The notes below the pieces were generated by a model. It was given only the letters and a program-made list of their open reading frames with translations. It did not search any database and was not told the DNA's origin. Both the position numbers and the translations under genes were made by a program. This document shows positions 45,957-55,752 of a DNA stretch of 57,141 nucleotides, in pieces; the stretch's first letter is position 1, and each line of letters opens with the position of its first letter. Where the stretch lies: positions 1 through 57,141 of the forward strand of contig DAIDKZ010000178.1 of NCBI GenBank assembly GCA_027449745.1, read 5' to 3'. Origin of the DNA: Acetobacteraceae bacterium (lineage in GTDB: Bacteria > Pseudomonadota > Alphaproteobacteria > Acetobacterales > Acetobacteraceae).

Positions 45957-46711
45957 GCCCGGGCCGAGTAGCCGCCGTCGACCGGAAGCGCCGTTCCGGT
46001 CACGAAGCCGGAGGCGGCGCTGGCCAGGAACACCGCTGCCCCGGCGAGATCGTCCGGCTCGCCCCAGCGCCCCGCCGGCGTGCGTGCTACCACCTGGTCG
46101 GACAGCCCGGGCACCTGGGCGCGCGCGGTCGCGGTCAGCGCGGTGTCGATCCAACCGGGCAGGATGGCATTGACCTGGATATTGTCCGCCGCCCAGGCGG
46201 TGGCCAGCGCCTTGGTCATTTGCACCAACCCGCCCTTGGACGCCGCGTAGGGCACCGCGTACGGCGCGCCGAACAGCGACATCATCGAGCCGATATTGAT
46301 GATCTTGCCGCCCCCGCTCTGCTTCATCGCCGGGTGGCAGGCCTGGGCGCAGAAGAAGGCGCTGGTCAGGTTGGTATCCAGCACCGACCGCCATTCCGCC
46401 TCGGCATAGTCCTCGGGCGCCTTGCGGATGGCGATGCCGGCATTGTTCACCAGGATGTCGAGCCGGCCGAACCGTTCCACCGTCTCGGCGGCGACGCGGC
46501 GGCATGCTTCCAGGTTGGTAACATCGGCGGCGAGGAACAGATGCTCGCCGGCGCCGAGCGAGGCGACCGCCGCCGTGCCCTTGATGCTGTCGCGCGCCAC
46601 CAGGACGACGCGCGCGCCGGCTTCGGCTAGGCCGCGGGCAATGCCGAGGCCGATGCCGCCATTGCCGCCGGTGACGATGCCAACGCGGCCGGAAAGATCG
46701 AACAGCCTCAC
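45953..46711 (-). CDS. Short-chain dehydrogenase/reductase
   Basis: Predicted 252 residues of the classical SDR type. TGGNGGIG at about 14-21 binds the dinucleotide, NNAG is in the centre, and the catalytic Ser/YAASK lies in IGSMMSLFGAPYAVPYAASK. The layout resembles gluconate 5-dehydrogenase and KduD-like enzymes. The substrate is not predictable. The start is the ATG at 46711. The gene reads into the overlapping Rieske gene, and is divergent from the PIMT-like gene across about 110 bases that presumably hold both promoters. Confidence 0.88.
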   Translation of the reverse strand: MRLFDLSGRVGIVTGGNGGIGLGIARGLAEAGARVVLVARDSIKGTAAVASLGAGEHLFLAADVTNLEACRRVAAETVERFGRLDILVNNAGIAIRKAPEDYAEAEWRSVLDTNLTSAFFCAQACHPAMKQSGGGKIINIGSMMSLFGAPYAVPYAASKGGLVQMTKALATAWAADNIQVNAILPGWIDTALTATARAQVPGLSDQVVARTPAGRWGEPDDLAGAAVFLASAASGFVTGTALPVDGGYSARA

Positions 46712-46819
46712 GAGCCCCTCCCTATGTCTGCTGGCCTTGTCCTCAAGCCGCCCATCCTCCGGTCTCGCGTGCGGTCCGGCAAGACCTCGTTATACTCGCG
46801 GCTCGGGCAGGAGGGCGGT

Positions 46820-47620
46820 ATGATGCAATCGACGGAGACTGGCTTGCGGCACGCGGCGGATGCAAGGCGCGTTCTCGCCCTGGCGGGGATCGCCGACGCC
46901 GCGCTCGAGCGCGCGCTGGTCACCGTGCCGCGGGCGGCGTTCGGCATCGAGATGGCGGAGCCGGACGCTGCCGACGGCGATGCCGCCGCTGCGACGCGGG
47001 CCACCATGGTGCATGCGCTGGGAGCCCAGCCCGGCGAGCACATCGTCCATATCGGCGCCGGCTCCGGCTATGTCACCGCGATTCTGGCCGAGCTGGTGGG
47101 CGTCACGGGGCGCGTCACCGCGATCGAGATCGACCCCGCCCGCGCCGACGCGGCGCGGGCGCGGCTCGTGCCGTGGGCCAATGTCACCGTCCTCTGCACC
47201 GACGGCGCGGACTGGCCGCAGGAGCCGGTCGAACGGGTGTTCGTCAGCGTCGCGGTCACGCATCCGGCGACGGTGTGGCTCAGCTTTCTCGTCGTCGGCG
47301 GACGGCTCGTCTTTCCCTTCGGTCCGCCGCCGGATGGGCCGGCGGCGGCCTCCGTCAGCCCCCGCGCCGTAGCGGTGCTGGCGGTGGAGCGCCGGTTGCG
47401 CGGCTATGCCGCCCATTGCATCGCGAGCACGCCCTCCACGCGCGCTGCCGGCCGGCTTGCCGCCGCGGGCGGCGCTGCCAACCCGCTCCGCCGCGCTTTC
47501 GGCCGCGGCGGACTCGCCCATATCCGCAGCCTCCGCCTGGACGCGACGCCCGAAACGCCCCGGCTTTGGCTGTTCTCGCCGGAGTGGAGCCTGTCCTACG
47601 ATCCGCCACCGGCTGCCTGA
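46820..47620 (+). CDS. Protein-L-isoaspartate O-methyltransferase-like protein
   Basis: Predicted 266 residues. Residues 76-87 (VHIGAGSGYVTA) form the SAM-binding motif I, with VTAIEIDPARADAAR after it. Overall it resembles PIMT (Pcm), which repairs isoaspartyl residues, but the usual GxxQTISxP block is replaced by DAAAATRATMVHAL, so classic activity is uncertain. The C-terminal 100 residues carry an Ala/Gly/Arg-rich insert. The ATG at 46820 has AGGAGGG upstream. It is followed by the DUF3108 gene after 72 bases. It may belong to a group of divergent PIMT homologues near envelope genes. Confidence 0.75.
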   Translation: MMQSTETGLRHAADARRVLALAGIADAALERALVTVPRAAFGIEMAEPDAADGDAAAATRATMVHALGAQPGEHIVHIGAGSGYVTAILAELVGVTGRVTAIEIDPARADAARARLVPWANVTVLCTDGADWPQEPVERVFVSVAVTHPATVWLSFLVVGGRLVFPFGPPPDGPAAASVSPRAVAVLAVERRLRGYAAHCIASTPSTRAAGRLAAAGGAANPLRRAFGRGGLAHIRSLRLDATPETPRLWLFSPEWSLSYDPPPAA

Positions 47621-47692
47621 GGCGAACGCCGCCTGGGGTCCTTGGACCCAATCCGGGTTTGCAAGCGGGCGCGGCTGCGGCAGTAATGGGCC

Positions 47693-48631
47693 ATGCGCAG
47701 ACTCTGCCTGCTCGGCCTGGGTGCGTTTCTGGTCCCGCTCTGCCTGCCCGGTCCCGGGCTGGGCGCGGAGGCGGCTGCCGGGATGGCGCCGCAGCTGGAC
47801 CTGACCTACGCGATCTATGCCGCCGGCTTGCACACGGCCGATCTCACGGCGCGCCTCACGCTCGCACCGGACCAGTACCGCGTGCGAATGCATTTCGCGA
47901 CCACCGGGCTCTACGCGATTTTCGAGGGCGGCCATACCGATACCGAAGTCGAGGGGCGTTTCGCCAAGGGCCAGGTGCAGCCGCTGCGCTTCGAGAGCGT
48001 CGGGCACTGGAGCAGCACGCTTCGCGAAACCGTGCTCGACTACACGGAGGGCGCGGCGCATCTGCATCCACACGTGCGCGTGCTCGCGCCGCCGGAGACC
48101 GATCTGCGCCTGCCGGTGCCGGAGTCCCTGCGGGTCGATCGGGTCGACTCGGTCAGCGCCATCCTTCTTCTGCTGCATCGCGTCAACGAGGGCGAGGGCT
48201 GCACCGGCGATGTCGGCACCTTCGACGGTCACATCGCCGCGGTGATCAGCGCCCATGATGCCGGCCGCGATCAGGTGCCCGTTTCCGGCCGCTCGCCCTA
48301 TGCCGGCGCCGCGCTGCGCTGCGATTTCGAGGGCCATGCAGTGGGCGGGTTCCTACGCGCCGACGATGCCGAGGAGGCGAACCGGCATCGCCACGGCACC
48401 GCTTGGCTCGCGGTCCCGTTCCCCGGCGCGCCGATCCTGCCGATCCGGCTCAGCTTCGAGACCGCCTGGATCGGCAGCGCGTCGATGTATCTGACTACCG
48501 TCACGCGGCTTGGCGCGGACCGACCGCCGCCCGCGGACGATGCGACCCGCGAGGCGCGGGCGCTATCCGGGGGCGCGGCGCGGGAGCCTACGCCGCCACC
48601 AGGCTCCGCACGATTGCCGGTAATGCGCTGA
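47693..48631 (+). CDS. DUF3108-domain exported protein
   Basis: Predicted 312 residues. The leader MRRLCLLGLGAFLVPLCLPG ends at GLGA; the mature protein begins with LDLTYAIYAAGLHTADLTAR, typical of DUF3108. TTGLYAIFEGGHTDTEVEG and ILLLLHRVNEGEGC are further family-like stretches. DUF3108 proteins are periplasmic beta-rich proteins of unknown role, possibly lipocalin-like. The last 35 residues are Pro/Ala/Arg-rich. The final 44 bases overlap the 3' end of the opposite gph gene. The start at 47693 follows GGGCC without a strong Shine-Dalgarno. Confidence 0.82.
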   Translation: MRRLCLLGLGAFLVPLCLPGPGLGAEAAAGMAPQLDLTYAIYAAGLHTADLTARLTLAPDQYRVRMHFATTGLYAIFEGGHTDTEVEGRFAKGQVQPLRFESVGHWSSTLRETVLDYTEGAAHLHPHVRVLAPPETDLRLPVPESLRVDRVDSVSAILLLLHRVNEGEGCTGDVGTFDGHIAAVISAHDAGRDQVPVSGRSPYAGAALRCDFEGHAVGGFLRADDAEEANRHRHGTAWLAVPFPGAPILPIRLSFETAWIGSASMYLTTVTRLGADRPPPADDATREARALSGGAAREPTPPPGSARLPVMR

Positions 48632-49241
48632 ACCGGTCCGCGACCGCGTCGGCGCGGGTGCCGAGCGAAGCCGGCCCATAGCCCCAGGCGGCGAAGACGA
48701 CCCGGACCCCGGCGCCGCGCGCGGCCGCGATGTCGTTGGCGTGATCGCCGACCATCACCGCTCGGGCCGGCTCGCCGCCGGCCGCGGCCAGCGTGGCGAG
48801 GAGATGGGTTGGATCCGGCTTGCGCACGGGGAAACTGTCGCCGCCGCCGATCGCCGCGAAACGTTCGCCTATTCCGAGCGCGGCGAGCAGGGAGCGCGCC
48901 GCCACCTCAGGCTTGTTGGTGCAGACCGCCAGCCGCCAGCCGCTCTCCGCCAGCGCGGCGAGGCTCGGCACGACGTCCGGGAACAGCCGGGAGGCGACGG
49001 CGAGGTTCACCGCATAGTCGGCGCCGACGGTGGCGAGCGCGGCCGGATCGAACCGCTGTCCGCGCGCAGCGAGCGCGCGCTCGACCAGCGCCTGCAGCCC
49101 GTCACCTACCATCGATGTCACCGCGCCGAGCGCGAGCGGCGCGAGCGAGCGCACGGCGAGCATGCGGTTCACCGCAGCGGCGAGGTCGGGGACGGAATCG
49201 ACCAGGGTCCCGTCGAGGTCGAGCAGCAGCGTGGGGTTCAT
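48588..49241 (-). CDS. gph: Phosphoglycolate phosphatase-like HAD hydrolase
   Basis: Predicted 217 residues. HAD motif I is LLLDLDGTLVDS with nucleophile D8 and acid/base D10; motif II is VCTNKP, and the later GGDSFPVRKPDP and VGDHANDI supply motifs III and IV. This is the Gph type, dephosphorylating 2-phosphoglycolate from DNA repair or oxygenase side-reactions; other small phosphates are possible. The ATG at 49241 is preceded by AAGAGA. It overlaps the DUF3108 gene end by 44 bases and is divergent from glmU with about 39 bases between starts. Confidence 0.88.
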   Translation of the reverse strand: MNPTLLLDLDGTLVDSVPDLAAAVNRMLAVRSLAPLALGAVTSMVGDGLQALVERALAARGQRFDPAALATVGADYAVNLAVASRLFPDVVPSLAALAESGWRLAVCTNKPEVAARSLLAALGIGERFAAIGGGDSFPVRKPDPTHLLATLAAAGGEPARAVMVGDHANDIAAARGAGVRVVFAAWGYGPASLGTRADAVADRFSALPAIVRSLVAA

Positions 49242-49280
49242 TTTCTCTTCCGATCTGGCCCATAGTATGAGGGTATGCCT

Positions 49281-50639
49281 ATGCGCTCACCGACGCGAGA
49301 GTCCGCCGTGCCCCAGCGCCATCCCGCCACCGCCGTGATCCTCGCCGCCGGGCTCGGCACGCGGATGAAATCTGCCCTGCCCAAGGCGTTGCACCGGATC
49401 GGCGGGCGGCCGATGCTCGCGCATCTGATCGCCAGTTGCGCCGCCGTGTTCGAGCGCATCGTGGTGGTCGCGGGGCCGGACATGCCGGGCCTCGCCGCCG
49501 CCGCCGCGCCCTGGCCGGTGGTGGTGCAGCCGGAGCGGCTCGGCACCGCGCACGCCGCGCGCATGGCCGAAGCCCTGTTCGGCGAGGGCGAGGTCGCCGT
49601 GCTCTACGCCGACAACCCGCTGATCCGCGCCGCGACCCTGCGCCGTCTGCTCGACCGCCGTCGCGCCGGCGATGCCGGCCTGGCCTTGCTCGCCATGCGT
49701 CCGCCCGAGGCCGGCCGCTATGGCAGGGTTCTGGAGCGGGATGGGTTCGTCGAGCGCATCGTCGAGTTCGACGACGCCACCGCGGCGGAGCGGTCCGTCG
49801 GCCTGTGCAATGCCGGCGTGCTCTGCGCCGAGGCGGCGGCGATGCGGCGCTGGCTCGGGCAGGTGCGGGCGGAGAATGCCAAGGGCGAGTTCTATCTCAC
49901 CGATATCGTCGGGCTCGCGGTGGCCGAGGGCGCGCGGGTCGCCGCGGTCGAGGCGGATTTCACCGAGCTGCGCGGGGTGAATTCGCGCGCCGAACTGGCG
50001 CAGGCCGAGGCGGTGCTGCAATCCTGGCTGCGCGAGGCGGCGCTCGAGGCGGGGGTCGGGATGACTGCGCCGGAGACGGTGTTCCTCGCCGCCGACACGC
50101 GGCTCGCCGCGGATGTGCAGATCGGGCCCTATGTCGTGTTCGGCCCCGGCGTGACGGTGGAGGCGGGAGCCGAGATCCGCGCCTTCTCGCATCTCGAATC
50201 CTGCCATGTCGGCCGGCGCGCCATCGTCGGCCCCTACGCCCGCATCCGCCCCGGCAGCGTTCTGGAGGAAGGCGCGCATGTCGGGAATTTCGTCGAGCTG
50301 AAGGCGGCGCATCTCGGCGCCGGGGCCAAGGCCAACCATCTCACCTATCTGGGCGATGCCGAGATCGGCGCCAGGGCGAATATCGGCGCCGGCACCATCA
50401 CCTGCAACTACGACGGCCAGGCCAAGCACCGCACGGTGATCGGGGCGGACAGCTTCATCGGGTCGGACACCGCCCTCGTCGCCCCGGTGGCGATCGGCGC
50501 GCGGGCGGTGACCGCTGCGGGCAGCGTGATCGTGGCCGACGTGCCGGACGATGCGCTGGCCATCGCGCGCGGGCGGCAGGTGAACAAGCCGCAGCGTGCG
50601 GCGCTGCTGCGGGCGGCGCGGAAGAAGGAGAGCGTGTAG
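49281..50639 (+). CDS. glmU: Bifunctional UDP-GlcNAc pyrophosphorylase/GlcN-1-P acetyltransferase
   Basis: Predicted 452 residues. The pyrophosphorylase domain begins with VILAAGLGTRMKSALPKAL and includes LYADNPLI and VGLCNAGVLC; the C-terminal half is a left-handed beta-helix (VGPYARIRPGSVLEEGAHVG, GAGTITCNYDG). It makes GlcNAc-1-P and UDP-GlcNAc for peptidoglycan and LPS. I chose the ATG at 49281 because GAGGG lies seven bases before it; the ATG at 49275 and GTG at 49308 are alternatives. It is followed one base later by glmS. The promoter must overlap gph sequence or lie in the 39-base gap. Confidence 0.95.
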   Translation: MRSPTRESAVPQRHPATAVILAAGLGTRMKSALPKALHRIGGRPMLAHLIASCAAVFERIVVVAGPDMPGLAAAAAPWPVVVQPERLGTAHAARMAEALFGEGEVAVLYADNPLIRAATLRRLLDRRRAGDAGLALLAMRPPEAGRYGRVLERDGFVERIVEFDDATAAERSVGLCNAGVLCAEAAAMRRWLGQVRAENAKGEFYLTDIVGLAVAEGARVAAVEADFTELRGVNSRAELAQAEAVLQSWLREAALEAGVGMTAPETVFLAADTRLAADVQIGPYVVFGPGVTVEAGAEIRAFSHLESCHVGRRAIVGPYARIRPGSVLEEGAHVGNFVELKAAHLGAGAKANHLTYLGDAEIGARANIGAGTITCNYDGQAKHRTVIGADSFIGSDTALVAPVAIGARAVTAAGSVIVADVPDDALAIARGRQVNKPQRAALLRAARKKESV

Positions 50640-50640
50640 C

Positions 50641-52464
<1,824 letters not shown>

Positions 52465-52477
52465 GCGGCGCGGCCGG

Positions 52478-53683
52478 CTACCGCGCTCCCGGCTCGCGCC
52501 GCTTCGGCGGGTACGCGCGCAGCACCTCCTCGTTGATGTCCGCGCCCCAGCCGATCCCCGTCGGCACCAGCAGAGCTCCGGCGTCGACGCGCATCGGCTC
52601 GGTGAGCAGGGCCGATTTCCAGGGCACGTCCTCGATGTCGATTTCCATCACCCGCAGATTGGGCACCGCGGCGCAGAACGCCGCGCTCATCAGGGTGCCG
52701 AGATCGCCGTTGAAGTTGTGTGGTGCGACATTGACCTCGTAGGTGTCGGCGAGAGCGGCGATCTTCATCGATTCGAGGATGCCGTTCCAGGTGACGTCGA
52801 TGATCGCGACATCCACCGCCTGCTGTTCGAGGAAGGGGCGGAACTGGCGGCGGTGGAAGAGGGATTCGCACGAGGCGATGGGCATCGGCGCGGCGCGGCG
52901 GATGGTGGCGAGTGCGGCCGGGTCGAGGCTGTCGATCTCCAGCCAAGCAAGGTCGACACCGGCGAGCGCGCGGGCAAGGCGGATATAGCCCTCGGTCTTG
53001 TAGTTGAAATTGAGGTCGAGATGCAGGTTCATCCGTGGCCCGCCGCCCTCGCGGAAAGCCTGCATCTGATCGACCACGGCGGCGATGAGGTCCGGGTCCG
53101 CGTTCAGCTCCGGATGGCCGGGAGAGGAGTTGAAGCCCGGCATGTGTATGGCCGGCGGTTCGGCATCGAGCCGGAACGGATTGGTCTTCAGGCCCTTGAA
53201 CCCGGCGGCGGCGACCTCCCTTGCGTGGCGGACGATATCGGCGCGGGTGCGGATCGGTGTCCCGCCGGTCCATTCCTGGACCCGGTCCGGCCAGCGGACG
53301 CGGGCATAGCCGCAATGGGACCAGTAGAGCGGGATGCGACTGCGGACCGGGCCGCCGAGCAGGTCGTGGACGGCGATGCCGAGCGATTTCGCCTTGATAT
53401 CGACCAGCGCGTTCTCGATCGCCGCGATCGCCTGCTGCGCGATGCCGCCCGGAACCTGGCGGATGACGCCATGGAGCCACGCGGTGATCGCTTCCACGGG
53501 GCGCGGATCCCGCCCGATGAGGAGATCGCCGAGGCCATGGATCGTCCCGGTCAGGCCGGCGGTGCCGAAACGCTCCTGGTATTCGGACCAGCCGACGAGG
53601 CCGGAATCGGTCGTGATCTTGAGGAAGGAGAAGTGGCGCCAGCCGGCGTCACAATGCAGATCCTCGATACGGACGATGCGCAT
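52478..53683 (-). CDS. Mandelate racemase/muconate lactonizing enzyme-type enolase
   Basis: Predicted 401 residues. The metal ligands are D223 in LHLDLNFNY, E249 in WLEIDSLDP and E273 in ASCESL. K163 and K166 in GFKGLKTNP look like a KxK base. PHNFNGDLGTLM corresponds to the late barrel region with a His. It should abstract a proton alpha to a carboxylate, as an acid-sugar dehydratase or racemase; the substrate is unknown. The ATG at 53683 lies 68 bases after the acyl-CoA dehydrogenase stop on the same strand, so they may be co-transcribed. It converges on glmS. Confidence 0.9.
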   Translation of the reverse strand: MRIVRIEDLHCDAGWRHFSFLKITTDSGLVGWSEYQERFGTAGLTGTIHGLGDLLIGRDPRPVEAITAWLHGVIRQVPGGIAQQAIAAIENALVDIKAKSLGIAVHDLLGGPVRSRIPLYWSHCGYARVRWPDRVQEWTGGTPIRTRADIVRHAREVAAAGFKGLKTNPFRLDAEPPAIHMPGFNSSPGHPELNADPDLIAAVVDQMQAFREGGGPRMNLHLDLNFNYKTEGYIRLARALAGVDLAWLEIDSLDPAALATIRRAAPMPIASCESLFHRRQFRPFLEQQAVDVAIIDVTWNGILESMKIAALADTYEVNVAPHNFNGDLGTLMSAAFCAAVPNLRVMEIDIEDVPWKSALLTEPMRVDAGALLVPTGIGWGADINEEVLRAYPPKRREPGAR

Positions 53684-53751
53684 GGCGGTCTCCTCCGATG
53701 TCCCGCCAGTCTACGCGTTCCCCACCGCCACGCCAGGCCCGGCCGATGCGG

Positions 53752-54912
53752 TCAGAACGAGCGTGGCAGCCCGAGCACGTGCTCCGCGACGTAGGAGAGG
53801 ATGAGGTTGGTCGAGATTGGCGCAACCTGATAGAGTCGGGTCTCGCGGAACTTGCGCTCCACGTCGTATTCGTGGGCGAAGCCGAATCCGCCATGGAATT
53901 GCAGGCAGGCATTGGCTGCCTCCCACGCCGCCTTGGCGGCGAGGTATTTCGCCATGTTCGCTTGCGCCCCTGCTGGCTCGTGCGCGTCGAAGCGGCGGCA
54001 GGCCTCGAAGCGCATCAGATTTGCCGCTTCGATCTCGATATAGGCCTCCGCGATGGGAAACTGCACGCCCTGGTTCTGCCCGATCGGGCGGTCGAACACG
54101 ATGCGTTCCTTCACGTAGGGCACGACCTTGTCGATGAACCAGTAGCCGTCGCCGATGCATTCGGCGGCGATGAGCACGCGTTCGGCGTTGAGGCCATCCA
54201 GAATATAGCGGAAGCCTCGACCTTCCTCGCCGATCAGGTTCTCGGCGGGGATCTCCAGGTTGTCGAAAAACAGCTCGTTGGTCTCGTGGTTCACCATGTT
54301 CGGGATCGGCCGCACCGTGAGCCCGTTGCCGACCGCCTCGCGCAGATCGACGATGAAGATCGAAAGTCCCTCCGATTTGCGTCGGACCTCGGCGAGCGGG
54401 GTGGTGCGCGCCAGCAGGATCATCAGGTCCGAATGCTGGACGCGCGAGATCCACACTTTCTGGCCGTTGACGACGTAGCGGTCACCTTTCCTGACGGCGA
54501 CGGTCTTGATTCGGGTCGTGTCGGTGCCCGTGCTGGGCTCGGTGACGCCCATGGACTGCAGGCGGAGCTCTCCGGCGGCGATCGCCGGCAGGTAGCGGCG
54601 CTTCTGCGCTTCCGAGCCGTGGCGCAGTAGTGTGCCCATATTGTACATCTGGCCGTGGCAGGCACCGGAGTTGCCGCCGGAGCGGTTGATCTCCTCCATG
54701 ATCACCGACGCCTCGGCCAAGCCCAGACCCGATCCGCCGTAGGTTTCCGGGATCAGGGCGGCGAGCCAGCCGGCCTTGGTCAGCGCATCGACGAAGGCTG
54801 CGGGATAGGCGTGCTCGCGGTCGATGCGGCGATGGTATTCCGCCGGAAAGGTCGCGCACAGGGCGCGGACTGCGCCGCGGAGTTCCTCGTGGGGGTCGGT
54901 CGCCGTGAGCAT
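53752..54912 (-). CDS. Acyl-CoA dehydrogenase family protein
   Basis: Predicted 386 residues. SMGVTEPSTGTDTTRIKTVA binds FAD, and QFHGGFGFAHEYDVERKFRE is the C-terminal helix region. The Glu that acts as base in MCAD (IYEGT) is A364 here in LYQVAPIST. E244 in LNAERVLIAA corresponds instead to the Glu of long-chain and isovaleryl-CoA dehydrogenases, so activity may be kept. It oxidises an acyl-CoA in the alpha-beta position, passing electrons to ETF. The ATG at 54912 has AAGGGAGA upstream; longer starts are not supported. It lies between a glycosyltransferase and the enolase gene on the same strand. Confidence 0.9.
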   Translation of the reverse strand: MLTATDPHEELRGAVRALCATFPAEYHRRIDREHAYPAAFVDALTKAGWLAALIPETYGGSGLGLAEASVIMEEINRSGGNSGACHGQMYNMGTLLRHGSEAQKRRYLPAIAAGELRLQSMGVTEPSTGTDTTRIKTVAVRKGDRYVVNGQKVWISRVQHSDLMILLARTTPLAEVRRKSEGLSIFIVDLREAVGNGLTVRPIPNMVNHETNELFFDNLEIPAENLIGEEGRGFRYILDGLNAERVLIAAECIGDGYWFIDKVVPYVKERIVFDRPIGQNQGVQFPIAEAYIEIEAANLMRFEACRRFDAHEPAGAQANMAKYLAAKAAWEAANACLQFHGGFGFAHEYDVERKFRETRLYQVAPISTNLILSYVAEHVLGLPRSF

Positions 54913-54954
54913 GGTCGTTCTCCCTTGTCGTCCGGTGGCGTCCACGACGGTCTG

Positions 54955-55752
54955 CTACTCGCCCAGCCGCAGCCACGGATGCCGCGCCATCATATCCTTG
55001 ATGACGGTGCCGGCGCGCGGGTTGGTCTGCACGCGCAGCATCGACTTGCCGTGGACTCGGTAGCGGCAGAGGATCTCCGGCACAAACAGGCCGGCGATGC
55101 CATGTTCGACGAACTTGCACCAGAGGTCGTAGTCCTCCCAGCCGAATTTCATGATCGTATAGCCGCCCGCCCGCGCCCAGGCGGCCTTGGTGATCAGCGC
55201 CATCGCGTCCACGTAGTTGTGTCGCTGGAAGCGGTCCGGGTCCCACACATCGGCATCGCCGAGGCGCTGTTCGTCCTCGAACAGTTCGAGCTGGGAATAG
55301 GCGACGCCATAATCACCGCTGCGGATGGCTTCGAGCAGCCGGGCGATGGCGCGCGGGTAGATGGCGTTGTCGGCGTCGAGGACGAAGACGTGTTCCCCCT
55401 GCGCGGCAGTGAAAGCGGTGTTGCGCGCCATCGACAGGCCCTGATTGACGGTATGGCGCAGCAGCGCGACCCGCTCGAAGCGGGCGTGATGCGCGGCCAG
55501 CCACGCCTTGGCAACCGATGCGGAATCGTCCGTCGAGCAATCATCCACGATGATCAATTCGAGGCGCCGATGCGTCTGCGCCACCACCGAGCGCAGGCAT
55601 TCCCCGAGATAGTGGCCATAGTTGAACAGGGTCACGACGACGCTGACGAGTACGCCCTCGGCGTCCGCCCCCGGTGACTGCTCGCGCGCGAACAGCGTCG
55701 CGGCCGGCGCCCCCGCACCGCCCGCGGCCATGCCCGAGGTCTCAGCGGTCAT
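54955..55752 (-). CDS. Family 2 glycosyltransferase
   Basis: Predicted 265 residues. VSVVVTLFNYGHYLGECLRS and LELIIVDDCSTDDSA begin the GT-A fold; VLDADN is the metal-binding DxD-type site; FGWEDYDLWCKFVEHG is the acceptor-side ED motif. It is closely similar to the C-terminal 240 residues of the 1154-residue fusion at 19389-22853, including the YRVHxxSMLR and RHPW endings. It probably adds a sugar to a surface polymer in the cytoplasm. The ATG at 55752 overlaps the preceding gene by 11 bases, so the two are coupled. Confidence 0.9.
   Translation of the reverse strand: MTAETSGMAAGGAGAPAATLFAREQSPGADAEGVLVSVVVTLFNYGHYLGECLRSVVAQTHRRLELIIVDDCSTDDSASVAKAWLAAHHARFERVALLRHTVNQGLSMARNTAFTAAQGEHVFVLDADNAIYPRAIARLLEAIRSGDYGVAYSQLELFEDEQRLGDADVWDPDRFQRHNYVDAMALITKAAWARAGGYTIMKFGWEDYDLWCKFVEHGIAGLFVPEILCRYRVHGKSMLRVQTNPRAGTVIKDMMARHPWLRLGE

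Noticed and set aside
47640-47665. A short hairpin (GGGTCCTTGGACCC) as a terminator before DUF3108
   Set aside because: The stem is short, the loop is two bases and no T-run follows.
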